From Borborobacter arsenicus (GTDB lineage: Bacteria > Pseudomonadota > Alphaproteobacteria > Rhizobiales > Rhizobiaceae): a DNA stretch of 64,000 nucleotides. The notes beneath the pieces are model-generated. The model was given only the letters and a program-made list of their open reading frames with translations, was not told the origin of the DNA and did no database searches. Location: the NCBI RefSeq assembly GCF_003934165.1, contig NZ_RKST01000020.1:36782-100781 (forward strand). The letters run 5' to 3'. The position numbers and the translations under genes were made by a program. Below are positions 7,407 through 16,675 of this stretch, piece by piece. Position 1 is the stretch's first letter, and the number at the start of each line of letters is the position of its first letter.

Positions 7407-9611
7407 TCAGAACGAAGTCATCTCGCTCCCGCCCGGGTCGGTCGCCTGGCGCAACTGACCATTGCCAGCCTCATCCATGGTGAAATGACCCGACCTGCGC
7501 CAGATCCGGTCATAAAATTCGTGCAATTGGACTGGCAGCCGCGCTGCCGTGAATTTTGCAGCCGAAGCCAGTTTTCGGCTCGCCGCCGAGCGTGACCGCA
7601 GGGCCTCGACAAGTCGCGCATGGATGGCCTGCAACTCGGCAAACTCCTGGAACGCCGCAACCTGCCCGTCGCCGATGACCGCACAGACATTCGTCCGATC
7701 GCTCTTGCCGCGCAGCGCGAGCGCACCCGCGTCGAGCAGTGCGTGGCCAGTCAACGCCTTGGCGGCATCCGCAGAAACGAGGATGTCGAAACCTACCTCC
7801 TTGCAGGCAGATTCGATGCGCGCAGTAACATTCACGGTATCGCCGACAGCCGAATAGTTGAAACGGGTCTCGGCGCCCATATTGCCCACACAGGCAAGCC
7901 CGGTATGGATTCCGATGCCGATGGCAATCTTGTGCTCGGGCCCAAAGCCGAAAGCATCCCTGGCATTGAGCTCGGCCAGCGTTTCCCGCATCGCCAGCGC
8001 GGCACGAACTGCCTTGGCGCAATGATCCGGGACATCAAGCGGAGCATTCCAGAAGGCCATGATCGAATCGCCGATGAATTTGTCGAGCGTGCCTTCATTA
8101 GCGATGACATGGCGGCTGAGCGCATCGAGCAGCGTGTTGAGGAAACCGACCAAGGCCGTCGGCGACAGTCGCTCGCTCATCGTGGTGAAGTTTCGCACGT
8201 CGACGAACATCACGGTGAGTTCGCGGTCATCTCCTCCCAGGCGCAGGGCGTTGCGCGTATGTTCGATGCGATACAAGAGCGTCGGCGACAGATATTGACC
8301 GAATGCCCGCCGGATTTCGCGGCGTTCCCGATCGGTGACCAGAAAGCGGAACGATGTTGCCGCAAAATGCGTGACCGTGCCGGCGGCCAAAGGCGCCAAC
8401 GGATCAAACAGGAGGCCCTCGACAGAAAAGGCCAGCCAGGACGCGACCAGGGCGCAGACGGTAAGCAGCAGGCCGGCTGCGAGCGCGATTGCCGGGCTGA
8501 CAAAAATCGTCAGCACCACCAGCAGGCCGCTCAGTATCGCGACAGACAATATCTCGAGCCCATCCGCCCAATCGGGGCGAGAGAGAAACCGGCCCGACAA
8601 TATCTGCTCGACAATCTGGGCATGCAGCGAAACACCGGGAACATTCTGCCCCAGCGCCGTTGTGCGAATGTCCTGAAGTCCCGCGGCCGATGTTCCGATA
8701 AAGACGATGCTGTCCTCGATGGCGGCCTTCACAGCAGCGCTGGGACCGCCCGGCGCGAGTATATCGCTGGCCGAAACATATCTTTCTGCCCTGTCCCTAC
8801 TGACATAGAGCCACAATTCGCCCGCCGCCGTTGTCGGCACCACGAAGTCGCCGATCTTGACGGCGGTGATGGTGCCCGGCGTATTCGGCGCCCCGAGCAC
8901 CAGATAGGTGGAGGCGCCTTGCGCAACACGAAGCGCTTCAAGCGCGAGACTGGGATAAAGCTGTTCGCCGTCGCTCACCAATAGCGGAACCGAACGCACC
9001 ACCGCCGAGGACTTGCGCGGATTGAGGCTGATATGCCCGATACCAGCGGCATTTGCCTCAAGCTGCGGGCGCAGTGGTGTCGCCGCCCGCATATGGGGCG
9101 GCGCGGCAAGCGGGCTTTCGCCGGTAAAGGCGAAGCCGGCCTTCACCTGCGGCTTGTGGGTGCCCTGGTTGGACAGGCCGAAGCCCAAGACGACGGGGTT
9201 TCCGACTATCGATCCGGCAAACAGCTCGTCATTGTCGGGCAGCTGGCGAAGCAGGCCAGGATCGATGCCTGCAACGTTGCGCACGACATTGCGCGGCGAC
9301 AGGCGATCGGGCTCGGCAAAGAGAATATCGAAGGCGATGGAGGAAGCGCCCATCTGCGCAAGCGCATCCACAAGGGCCGCCAGACGATCCCGGGGCCACG
9401 GCCATTGGCCGAACTGCCGCAGCGAGGCTTCGTCGATATCGACAACACGAACCGGCATCGGCTCGAACGCCCGCGGCGCCCAGCGCTGATACTGGTCGAA
9501 CGTCGCCTCGCGGGCGATCTTCAACGGCTCCGGATCATTGGCCCGCAGCCAAGTGAGCGCAGCGACAACAACCAGGCCGATGACGACGCCGATTTGTTGA
9601 GCACGTGTCAT
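7407..9611 (-). CDS. CHASE2-domain membrane adenylate cyclase, class III (734 aa)
   Basis: Converts ATP to cyclic AMP in response to a periplasmic cue. Domain order: one N-terminal membrane segment (residues 5-20), a periplasmic CHASE2 sensor at ~35-350 (VRVVDIDEASLRQFGQWPWP, SIAFDILFAEPDRLSP), and three membrane segments at ~355-425. The cyclase domain at ~465-650 contains ELTVMFVDVRNFTTMSERLS and FIGDSIMAFWNAPL. The two metal Asp residues (FVDV, GDSI), the adenine-selecting Lys (TLDKFIGD) and VNVTARIES are all present, so it should be active. It converges with the FecR-like gene, 31 bases apart. The pairing suggests a shared pathway. Confidence 0.92.
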   Translation of the reverse strand: MTRAQQIGVVIGLVVVAALTWLRANDPEPLKIAREATFDQYQRWAPRAFEPMPVRVVDIDEASLRQFGQWPWPRDRLAALVDALAQMGASSIAFDILFAEPDRLSPRNVVRNVAGIDPGLLRQLPDNDELFAGSIVGNPVVLGFGLSNQGTHKPQVKAGFAFTGESPLAAPPHMRAATPLRPQLEANAAGIGHISLNPRKSSAVVRSVPLLVSDGEQLYPSLALEALRVAQGASTYLVLGAPNTPGTITAVKIGDFVVPTTAAGELWLYVSRDRAERYVSASDILAPGGPSAAVKAAIEDSIVFIGTSAAGLQDIRTTALGQNVPGVSLHAQIVEQILSGRFLSRPDWADGLEILSVAILSGLLVVLTIFVSPAIALAAGLLLTVCALVASWLAFSVEGLLFDPLAPLAAGTVTHFAATSFRFLVTDRERREIRRAFGQYLSPTLLYRIEHTRNALRLGGDDRELTVMFVDVRNFTTMSERLSPTALVGFLNTLLDALSRHVIANEGTLDKFIGDSIMAFWNAPLDVPDHCAKAVRAALAMRETLAELNARDAFGFGPEHKIAIGIGIHTGLACVGNMGAETRFNYSAVGDTVNVTARIESACKEVGFDILVSADAAKALTGHALLDAGALALRGKSDRTNVCAVIGDGQVAAFQEFAELQAIHARLVEALRSRSAASRKLASAAKFTAARLPVQLHEFYDRIWRRSGHFTMDEAGNGQLRQATDPGGSEMTSF

Positions 9612-9829
9612 GACGTCATCATCAGACCCGTTCTGCCATCGCAGGCCAATCCGGAGGTGGGAGGGAAATTGCCCTCATACCGCGCCGACAGCACCATACG
9701 CCTTCTGCTCAGGCAGATACAATAACGCGCATCAGCTCACACAAGACATTGACGGCCAAGCAGATGGCGGCCGGCTGCGGCGGAAGCAGTAGTCCGTGTT
9801 TGTAGATCCCCACCTCGATTATCCGCCAG

Positions 9830-10310
9830 TTATCCAGCGTAGAACCACAGGGCTGCTGTGGCCATGGCGATCGCTATGACCGCTTTCCACATTCGCACAA
9901 TCACAACGGCCGGGACTATCGCCGCGCCAATTAACCACCAACCAGTCAGACCGAAATAGGCGTGAAGTCCCCAGGCGCTGACACCGGCTGCGGGAACAAG
10001 GGCAAGGATTTCATTCCGAGACCAGGGTCTTGCTGGTCGTGCGGGCCGTGAGTGAGAGCCGGGCGCTGTACGCGCGCTTTTGCGCGAGCCCGTTGCAGTC
10101 CATGTCGAGCTCTCTGAGCCAGGTATTTTGCCACTGCCGCCACAGCCGATGCACACTAGCTGTTCTCTGGTCGAGCCACGCCCGGATCCGCCGCACGAAG
10201 CGCACGGAATATTGGTAAAAGCCTCCGTGCCCGCTGCCTCCACACGAGTAGCATGGCGGATAGTTTCCGTAGACCCAGCCGTATCCGGCACAAACGGTGC
10301 ACGTGGCCAT
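9830..10310 (-). pseudogene. DnaJ-zinc-finger-like membrane protein, split by a frameshift
   Basis: Two overlapping minus-strand frames together carry four CxxCxGxG-like motifs. CTVCAGYG and CYSCGGSG lie in the frame starting at 10310 (MATCTVCAGYGWVYG). CASCGGSG and CIGCGGSG lie in the other frame. Four such motifs are what a DnaJ-type zinc-binding domain has, so this was one gene with a one-base frameshift near 10214-10220, at a run reading GGCTTTTACC. The second frame goes on to hydrophobic segments (LVPAAGVSAWGLHAYFGLTG, IGAAIVPAVVIVRM, AVIAIAMATAALWFYAG) and stops at 9830. It may be a true pseudogene, a sequencing error, or translational slippage. Function is unknown. Confidence 0.6.
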
Positions 10311-10436
10311 CGTGGCATGCCCTTGCAAATGCCAAGCCTATCTCACATGTTTGTGGTTCGGTGCGAAGCTACTCAATCAGTGTGGTGTAGCGTAGCAATA
10401 GTATATCCTTGATGAGGCACTCAAAAGAAGTACCGC

Positions 10437-11462
10437 TCACACGCTCGGTATATTCGCAGCAATCTTCTCGGAGATTATAGCCGCAGCCTTTTCTGCTCCA
10501 GCGTCGCTTGGATGGATTTCATCATCATTCCAGTCCGCCATCCCCGTCAGAGCTGGCCGCAGATTGACATAAACGATCTTGTAGCTGGTGTGTGACGCGT
10601 TTTGCGCTGACGCGAATGATTTGAGGCTAGCGTTGAATCGGTCGACCATCGCCGCCACGATTTTACGCGCGAGCGGACTCGCGGGGTCGAATCCAAGCGC
10701 CTCAAGTTTCGATCCGATGTATCTTCCGCCCGGGCGAGGGCGTGAGTGGCCGTACCCGTGCACATATAATGTCACCTTCGGATTAACAACTGAGCGGACA
10801 TGTCCGCTCAGCGTTTTATAGTGACCGATAACTTGTCCGATGGCAGTATTGAATGATGCCTTGACGAAGGTATTGGCATCGCCGGGATTTGTGCCAGGTG
10901 CAGTGCGTCGTTTGACATGCTCACCGACGGAAGCGAGGACGTCGTTTCCTCCACCCGAGAATATGAAATGGTGATATAGACCCGATCCAAGGGGTACGAG
11001 GTAGTTGTTCTTCTGCGTCGTTACCATGTCGCCAATTTCAGCACCCCACATCGCCACACCAGGTATTTCATAGGTTTTGCGAAGTACATCGACCAGGTCG
11101 TTCGGATAGGAGAACAGGTTTGGAAGACGAAACCATGAATCGCCTTCAGCCAGCACTCTTATCCTCGCAGCGGCGGCGGTGGTTGAGCGGGCACGGCCGC
11201 TCGACGCGGACAAACTACCGGAAGAAGGCATAGTGCTTGCCTCCGCGGCGAAATAGAGCTTCGTCACGGTCTTGGTGGTTGGCCGCTTGCCTTTCTTCTC
11301 AACCAGATCAGTGAGCTTGAAAGCAGGCGCGAACGGCTTTGTCTTGGTGTCGTCCGGTACGAAGTAGTCGCTTATTTCACGGCTCGTCAGATCCCCCGAT
11401 GTCGCGCGCCGCTGAAGGTCCGAGAACGAAATCAGAGGGGTATTTGCTCTGGATGATGGCAT
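10437..11462 (-). CDS. SGNH/GDSL-type hydrolase-like protein (341 aa)
   Basis: The SGNH pattern is visible: block I VLAEGDSWFRL at ~105 (nucleophile Ser in GDS), block III FSGGGNDVL at ~170 (Gly and Asn), and block V NDDEIHPSDAG at ~322 (Asp and His). Family members are esterases, lipases or carbohydrate deacetylases; the substrate here is unknown. The first ~95 residues are hydrophilic with basic patches, and no signal peptide is visible, so the protein is probably cytoplasmic or exported by another route. It stands alone with no clear operon partner. The assignment rests on three correctly spaced motifs. Confidence 0.75.
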   Translation of the reverse strand: MPSSRANTPLISFSDLQRRATSGDLTSREISDYFVPDDTKTKPFAPAFKLTDLVEKKGKRPTTKTVTKLYFAAEASTMPSSGSLSASSGRARSTTAAAARIRVLAEGDSWFRLPNLFSYPNDLVDVLRKTYEIPGVAMWGAEIGDMVTTQKNNYLVPLGSGLYHHFIFSGGGNDVLASVGEHVKRRTAPGTNPGDANTFVKASFNTAIGQVIGHYKTLSGHVRSVVNPKVTLYVHGYGHSRPRPGGRYIGSKLEALGFDPASPLARKIVAAMVDRFNASLKSFASAQNASHTSYKIVYVNLRPALTGMADWNDDEIHPSDAGAEKAAAIISEKIAANIPSV

Positions 11463-12157
11463 TGCAATACCTTCCAGCGATCAACACAAGAATATGGTAG
11501 TTGGCCGGTGCGACGGGGCAGCTTATACGATTGCCGGACTTCATGGCTACCACGGCTAATTCGAGGCTCTATGCATCTCATACGTCGGGCCTGGCTCAAC
11601 GTCGGAACTGCGATTTGGCGTCAGGAATTCGACCTTATGACGAGCGGCGTTCTCGTACTGCGTCACGCGTATGGGATCGAAACGATGCGGCACCGCTTGG
11701 ATTGGTCTCTCTCAAGTTACCTAAGGCCAGCGGAAGGCTGTATTCGAGGCTGGCGAGATCGAATTGCACGAAATCAGCACACCTGCTTGCAGTGAGGCAC
11801 CGGCAGCCTGCCTCCCGATACGCAGCATATGGAGGGCGACAATTAAGGCCAGGACACCTGAAGGCGAAAGGTTCCGGCCTCCCTCAACACCTCGAGCACG
11901 TCGCCCGTGAACTTCCCCGGTACCGTCAGCCCTGCTTCGGCACGCATGTAGGGTTATAAGAAAATTGCGAAAAGTTCATATCGCCGTCGGTGCAGCAGGG
12001 CTCTTGGTTGAACTCCCGATGTGCCCAAACGCTTGACGACCCAGATTGGAAACGTAGTGCGCGCGCGTGACACGAGGCGACTCTGCCGACCAACTCTTCG
12101 GGCGCTACGCGCCGCCGGCGCCGAAGAAAAGCTTCCTGATCGGCGCAAACCCAGCCG
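11463..12157. other. Intergenic region, ~700 bp, probably decayed sequence
   Basis: No complete gene is recognised. A 34-codon minus-strand frame (11843-11947, containing TVPGKFTGDVLEVLREAGTF) has protein-like composition and may be the tail of a lost gene. Other open frames on both strands look random. Confidence 0.4.
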
Positions 12158-12334
12158 TCAACCGTGAGATAGATATCGACGAACCAAGCCTCGACAGCGC
12201 CCAAGCTGGGGACCAAAGTAAATAAGCGGGGCGATGATGACGAACCCCAACATCGCTACCGAGCAAAGCTCGTCGGGTCGATTTTCGGAGTCTTCCGGCG
12301 GAGGAAGCGGATTGAAACGCCAATCGTCCTTCAT
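12158..12334 (-). CDS. Small hypothetical membrane protein downstream of relaxase (58 aa)
   Basis: The ATG at 12334 has a ribosome binding site (GAGGAG, 5 bases upstream), which lies inside the relaxase stop region (relaxase ends at 12344). The gene is therefore probably the last of the mobilization operon. The protein begins MKDDWRFNPLPPPEDSENRP and has one membrane segment (VAMLGFVIIAPLIYFGPQL). I know no family. Position and translation signal support it; length and lack of homology lower confidence. Confidence 0.5.
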   Translation of the reverse strand: MKDDWRFNPLPPPEDSENRPDELCSVAMLGFVIIAPLIYFGPQLGRCRGLVRRYLSHG

Positions 12335-12343
12335 AACCACTCC

Positions 12344-14791
12344 TCACCTTTCCCGATCGCGGTGATCACGGTTCTGACTTGCCTTAATCTCCAGTTCAAT
12401 CTGCCGCAGACGGGGCACATGCTGTTGCGGTGGATCGGATCTGGTAGGCTCCGCATCCAGGACCGGCTTCCTCTTGATCGCTCTTTCATCGGGATGTCCG
12501 CGCTCCTGCCTAGGCATCGAGCGGGCGGCCCAGCCCGCGTCACGATGCCGCTCTGCTTCCGGCACCCCCTGTGCTCTTCCACCAGGAGCACCGTCATTCT
12601 GGCTGCTCGCATGAGAGTCCGACAAATCGGACTCCCAATGTATGCGTCCGACCGTGTTGTCCGGCCGGGCCTTAGCACGGGACTGTTCAATCTGTTCTAT
12701 TGCTCGCTGCAATTCATGATCCGATTTCGCGATTTCGCGCATGTATTGATTGTCACCATCGACGGCCATTTCTGCCGCCCGGTTGATTTCTCGTTCAAGA
12801 TCGGCGCGGGAGTTTGCGGCAGAGGACTGCGGCAGTTCACCCGTTTCGATTTGGTCAAGGCCCTCGCGATAATGGCTGACCTCGACAAGCACCTCGTTCG
12901 CTGTCTCAACCGCCTGCAGTCCGAACCGAGCAACAGCGGCATCCCACTGGGCATTGGGATTTTGAGGCGGATCGTCCTGCCGGTCGTGCCACCCCTGCCC
13001 AGCTTCAAGATCCGCCCGGCGCTCGGTGAAATCGAGATATCCTCTGCGAATATCCACCACCTCGCGCACTACAGCCGCGACCTCGTTGAACTCTATCCGC
13101 TCTGATGCATTGATCGTCTGCTCCACGGAGGCAAGAACGGCTTCCACGCGCTTTTCATATGCCTCGAACTCCGGACGCGTCATCTCTCGCATCTGTCCAT
13201 CCTCACCGCTCACGGACTTTGCCAAGTCTACCATATTAATGGTATTTTTGACAGATAATTGGCTATTTTCAGTTAAAAAAAGATCCTTTTGAACGATATT
13301 CGTGGCGGCTTCAAGACGTGCCCTTTGCAGCATCGCAAACGCGCCTTCCCGCGTGCCAGGCTCCTCATTGGCGAGATCGCTCCAGGCTTGTGCCGCCCTC
13401 GCGGTGTACTGCCTGCTGCGATCCGATATGGTGAGGTTCGCTTCGTTCGACCGCTTTGCCTGATATCGATTGTGTGCGGCATGGCTCGTGCCTTCATGCT
13501 TGGTCCGGCCGCGATAGCTGATGGGGCGTACCTGGCTACGGGTGTAGGCCGGTGCGCTGGCGAACTCACGACGATCGGTCAACTCCATGTCGATGCCCTG
13601 CTCGCGCGCCTTTTCTGCCATCGCGGAGCGCCATGCCCGGAACAGTCGCGGGCTGGTGACGATGCGCTCACCCGTCTCTGAGCGCACGGTGACAATGGCA
13701 TGAGCGTGCACATGCGGCCGCTTGCCACCTTCGGCCATCTCCTTTGGATCGAGCGCCGGATCATGTACGGCAAACACATAGCGATGCCCCGCGAACTGCT
13801 GGCCCAGGAATTCACGGACAGCTCTTTCAAAGGCCGGTGCATCGGTGCCGGCCCGCGCCGAGACGATAAGGTGCATGACGTCTCTGCCCTTGCGGCTGTG
13901 CAGTTCCTTACGCCATTCCTTCTGGACAAGATCGCCAGCCGCCCCGGCGCCACGGATCGGCCTGCCGGTCTCGTCGTAGACCTCGCCGTCGGCGCTCGCG
14001 ACCAGATCCCTGACTCGCGCTGTAGCCCACTCCACGCCATTTCCATAGCCATGGAATCGGAAGCGCGCCTCGACGTCCCGGCCGATGTCGGTACCGTCAT
14101 AGCGCTGCTGAACAATCTCCGCAGCTTTCCAGTCGCCGGTAAGCCGCTCTCCGTCCCCATCGCGCAGAACGACGATACCGCTCACATAAAGCTCACCCTG
14201 TGCTCGCTCCCGAGCAACGTAGACGAACCGTCGATCGCCGAGTCCCGACCGCAAGATCTCACGTAGCCGGCCACCCCGGTCGACGCCCCTGCGTATCGCG
14301 GCCGTGTCGAGTGAGACATGGAATACGCCGACATCCCGGCTGGCGGTGCGATTGTCGAAAAGATGTTCCCACTCCGACCGTTGCTCGGAGAGTGCATTCC
14401 TGCCAACCACCCGTTCACCGCGCTCGTTCTCGACGGCCAGTTCCCCGCCCCGCGACGTGTAGTTCATCATCGCTGTCGCTCGCGCGCCACCACCATAGGA
14501 AGCAAGCTTGACGACGGCCGGTTGACTTCCTCGCGCCAGTGCCGTGAACCGCATACGCATCGAGCGGCCAGTAAAACCTGCCCCATAACGCGGCCAGCAC
14601 TCGCGGCTCCCACCATGCCACCGGCGCACGCGGCCAAAGCTATCGGGACCCTGATCCGGCAGTCGCGACACCCCTCCCCTTCGCGGCTCATCCCAGTCGA
14701 TCTTCTCGAGCTGGCCCATCTGCATCTCATGCGCCATCATGGCGCGCTGGCGCTCCCACTCCCGCTCGAACGCGCCCGGTAGAAATTCCAT
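12344..14791 (-). CDS. Conjugative relaxase / mobilization nuclease (815 aa)
   Basis: DNA strand transferase that nicks oriT and leads the strand into the recipient. The N-terminal region has VVKLASYGGGARATAMMNYT (likely catalytic-Tyr region) and GELAVENERGERVVGRNAL, as in rhizobial and Agrobacterium relaxases. The metal-binding histidine motif is RPHVHAHAIVTVRSETGER near residue 372. The C-terminal third is hydrophilic and helix/coiled-coil rich (residues ~440-700). Its ATG overlaps the stop of the MobC-like gene by one base. I see no type IV secretion or coupling-protein genes in the window, so the element would be mobilizable rather than self-transmissible, unless those lie elsewhere. Confidence 0.85.
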   Translation of the reverse strand: MEFLPGAFEREWERQRAMMAHEMQMGQLEKIDWDEPRRGGVSRLPDQGPDSFGRVRRWHGGSRECWPRYGAGFTGRSMRMRFTALARGSQPAVVKLASYGGGARATAMMNYTSRGGELAVENERGERVVGRNALSEQRSEWEHLFDNRTASRDVGVFHVSLDTAAIRRGVDRGGRLREILRSGLGDRRFVYVARERAQGELYVSGIVVLRDGDGERLTGDWKAAEIVQQRYDGTDIGRDVEARFRFHGYGNGVEWATARVRDLVASADGEVYDETGRPIRGAGAAGDLVQKEWRKELHSRKGRDVMHLIVSARAGTDAPAFERAVREFLGQQFAGHRYVFAVHDPALDPKEMAEGGKRPHVHAHAIVTVRSETGERIVTSPRLFRAWRSAMAEKAREQGIDMELTDRREFASAPAYTRSQVRPISYRGRTKHEGTSHAAHNRYQAKRSNEANLTISDRSRQYTARAAQAWSDLANEEPGTREGAFAMLQRARLEAATNIVQKDLFLTENSQLSVKNTINMVDLAKSVSGEDGQMREMTRPEFEAYEKRVEAVLASVEQTINASERIEFNEVAAVVREVVDIRRGYLDFTERRADLEAGQGWHDRQDDPPQNPNAQWDAAVARFGLQAVETANEVLVEVSHYREGLDQIETGELPQSSAANSRADLEREINRAAEMAVDGDNQYMREIAKSDHELQRAIEQIEQSRAKARPDNTVGRIHWESDLSDSHASSQNDGAPGGRAQGVPEAERHRDAGWAARSMPRQERGHPDERAIKRKPVLDAEPTRSDPPQQHVPRLRQIELEIKASQNRDHRDRER

Positions 14792-15186
14792 CAGATGCCC
14801 TCCCCACGTCGCAGCGCAGCTGATCGCCTTGCCATCTCTGCCAGCTCCGAAGCCACCGTGATTGCGACGGAATGTGCATCCTTGATATTCCCCGCGAACT
14901 GGGCCTCAGCCGGTACTTTCCCAGTGTTAACGGCTCGAGCGATCTGATTAAGATTTCGGCCGATCGCGCGCATGCCGTCGGCTAGCAGCCCGAGCACGGC
15001 ACGATCTCCCTCCCCAAGGAAGGGCCGCACGCCGGCCCCTTCCATGGAAAGCGAGCGCACGAAAGCAGAAACCGTCATGCCGGCTGCTCTCGCAGCCTCT
15101 TTCAGGGCATCGAATTCAGTAGGTGACAAGCGGATATGCACCACCCTGTTTCTCATCTTCAACGTTTGTGAATGGCTGCGAGCCAT
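14791..15186 (-). CDS. MobC-like relaxosome accessory protein, RHH type (131 aa)
   Basis: Small basic DNA-binding protein. The N-terminal strand-helix-helix RVVHIRLSPTEFDALKEAAR fits a ribbon-helix-helix fold. It is followed by AGMTVSAFVRSLSMEGAGV and IGRNLNQIARAVNTG, characteristic of MobC/relaxosome proteins that help the relaxase open oriT. It precedes the relaxase gene with a one-base overlap. The start codon lies inside a perfect inverted repeat (15185-15203), suggesting autoregulation. An alternative start is the Met at residue 11. Confidence 0.85.
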   Translation of the reverse strand: MARSHSQTLKMRNRVVHIRLSPTEFDALKEAARAAGMTVSAFVRSLSMEGAGVRPFLGEGDRAVLGLLADGMRAIGRNLNQIARAVNTGKVPAEAQFAGNIKDAHSVAITVASELAEMARRSAALRRGEGI

Positions 15187-15278
15187 CGAGGTTCTGCCTC
15201 GATCAGAGTGGCTGCGGCCCGAGCCGCAGATCGAGGGCCTCTCCCTCGATCGTCAGGAAAAATGTATCACATTTTTCC
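15185..15278. promoter_or_regulatory. Candidate oriT / divergent control region with four perfect hairpins
   Basis: The gap between the divergent mobilization and ParA-like operons holds four perfect inverted repeats in 94 bases: ATCGAGG/CCTCGAT (15185-15203), CTGCGGC/GCCGCAG (15212-15229), GATCGAGGG/CCCTCGATC (15229-15251) and GGAAAAATGT/ACATTTTTCC (15256-15278, 3-base loop). The TCGAGG core occurs four times in alternating orientation, as expected for a protein-binding array. Position beside relaxase and accessory genes makes an origin of transfer likely, but no nic site is recognised. AT-rich DNA follows to 15370. Confidence 0.55.
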
Positions 15279-15455
15279 GTATCCTGCCAACATATATGAT
15301 TTTGATTTTAGCAATTAATCCGCATTATGCGTATTTAATAATGTTAATATGATTGTGCTTTTCTAAATTCGTGTGTTTCTATATCGATGTGAGTCCATGT
15401 CCACACGGAAATGGATTCACCTCTGAGGAGAGGCACATTTTCCTGGAGATAGCCG

Positions 15456-16157
15456 ATGACCGTCGTGATTGCTGCCATCAACGGAAAGGGAGGCGCGGGC
15501 AAAACCACCGCGCTGATGAACATCGCCGGCGAATACGCCCTCCGTGGCAAGAGCGTCGCCATGATCGACATGGACGCCCGCAACAATCTCACGACGTGGT
15601 GGACGGACTGCCACGCGAAGGACGCCGAAGCTGAAGGCATCGAGGTCTACAGCCACAAGACCACAAAGGGACTGGAACGATGGATGGAGGAAAACGCTCG
15701 CGCATACGATCACGTGCTGATCGATACGCCCGGCGAAGACACTTCAATCGTCGATCCCGTAATTGCGTGGGCCGATCTTGTGATCTCGCCGATCCAACCT
15801 TCCAAACGCGAAGTGCTCGGGGCCATCGACAGTTTCGAGAATGTGGTACGCGTCAACGGGGCCCTGGGTCGGCACTGTCGGCATGGGGTGCTACGGACCC
15901 GGATCACTGTCCCCGTTCGGCATACGGAGTTGTATCGGAAGATCCGGCCGATCGTTGAGGACAAGGTCGGGACCTATCTGTTTCGCACCGAGGTGTTCGA
16001 ACGAAATGTCTACAAAGACATCCACAACGGGATCGGAACGCTCCAGATGCAGGAATTGACAGAGGCAATCACCAAGGCGCGGCGCGAAACGCAGGCGTTG
16101 GTAGAGGAAGTCGATGAACTGCTCACCGGCAAGGCACTGAAGGGTCGTGCGGAATGA
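15456..16157 (+). CDS. ParA-family ATPase, VirC1-like (233 aa)
   Basis: Deviant Walker A ATPase: NGKGGAGKTTALMNIAGEYA at residues 9-28. Walker B-type strands are VAMIDMDARNNLTTWW and HVLIDTPGEDTSIVD. Length and pairing with a small RHH protein match the VirC1/VirC2 pair of Agrobacterium, where VirC1 helps assemble the relaxosome and brings DNA to the secretion channel at the pole. A plain plasmid-partition role is the alternative. The gene is transcribed away from mobC and the relaxase, across the candidate oriT. Ribosome binding site GGAG, 6 bases before ATG. Confidence 0.85.
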   Translation: MTVVIAAINGKGGAGKTTALMNIAGEYALRGKSVAMIDMDARNNLTTWWTDCHAKDAEAEGIEVYSHKTTKGLERWMEENARAYDHVLIDTPGEDTSIVDPVIAWADLVISPIQPSKREVLGAIDSFENVVRVNGALGRHCRHGVLRTRITVPVRHTELYRKIRPIVEDKVGTYLFRTEVFERNVYKDIHNGIGTLQMQELTEAITKARRETQALVEEVDELLTGKALKGRAE

Positions 16158-16510
16158 GTGGAAAAGAGATTCTGTCGCTCGACGAATTCGCCTTAGCCTC
16201 GCGAAAGCAGCACAAGGAGGCGGTCGAAAGTCCGGCAAATGTTCAGGTTGAATGCACTGTCTCAACCGGCGTCGTGTTGGAACCTGTGACGCCGGACGTT
16301 CAGGAAAAGGCTGGGAAATCCAGCGACGCGGGCAAGGCACTACGGCAAATGAAGAGAGCGCGGATGAAAGGGGCGAGCCATTACGTGAACGTCAATCTCG
16401 ACCGCGACACCAAGCAGCGGCTGAAGCTGGCTTCCTTCAACATGGACACGTCCATGCAGGCCATCATGGAAAAGGCAATCCGGCGGTATCTTGACGCGAA
16501 TGGCCATTGA
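16154..16510 (+). CDS. RHH-type DNA-binding partner of ParA-like protein (118 aa)
   Basis: Overlaps the ParA-like gene by four bases (ATGA). The first ~75 residues look disordered. The C-terminal ~45 residues form a ribbon-helix-helix-like segment (ASHYVNVNLDRDTKQRLKLA, then SFNMDTSMQAIMEKAIRRYL). It is probably the site-specific DNA-binding member of the pair: a ParB-type or VirC2-type protein recognising oriT or a centromere. Family assignment rests on the RHH-like segment and the gene order. Confidence 0.75.
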   Translation: MSGKEILSLDEFALASRKQHKEAVESPANVQVECTVSTGVVLEPVTPDVQEKAGKSSDAGKALRQMKRARMKGASHYVNVNLDRDTKQRLKLASFNMDTSMQAIMEKAIRRYLDANGH

Positions 16511-16675
16511 GAGAACCGCAAACGCGGCGATCGAGAGCGAGTTGAACTTGGGGCCGAATCCCTGCTAGGAACACTATAGATTTGGAGCAAAATATTTGCG
16601 TCGGCTCCAGCTCGGTGGGATTTTCGACGTCACTTTGACCAAATCGGGCAACGGAAACCAGGCTGCGTCATCCAG

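Noticed and set aside
7620..8984. 454-codon plus-strand frame
   Set aside because: Antisense to the CHASE2 adenylate cyclase; hydrophilic composition without domain, typical of high-GC shadows.
11843..11947. 34-codon frame containing TVPGKFTGDVLEVLREAGTF
   Set aside because: No ribosome binding site or family; too short to call a gene, mentioned as possible remnant.
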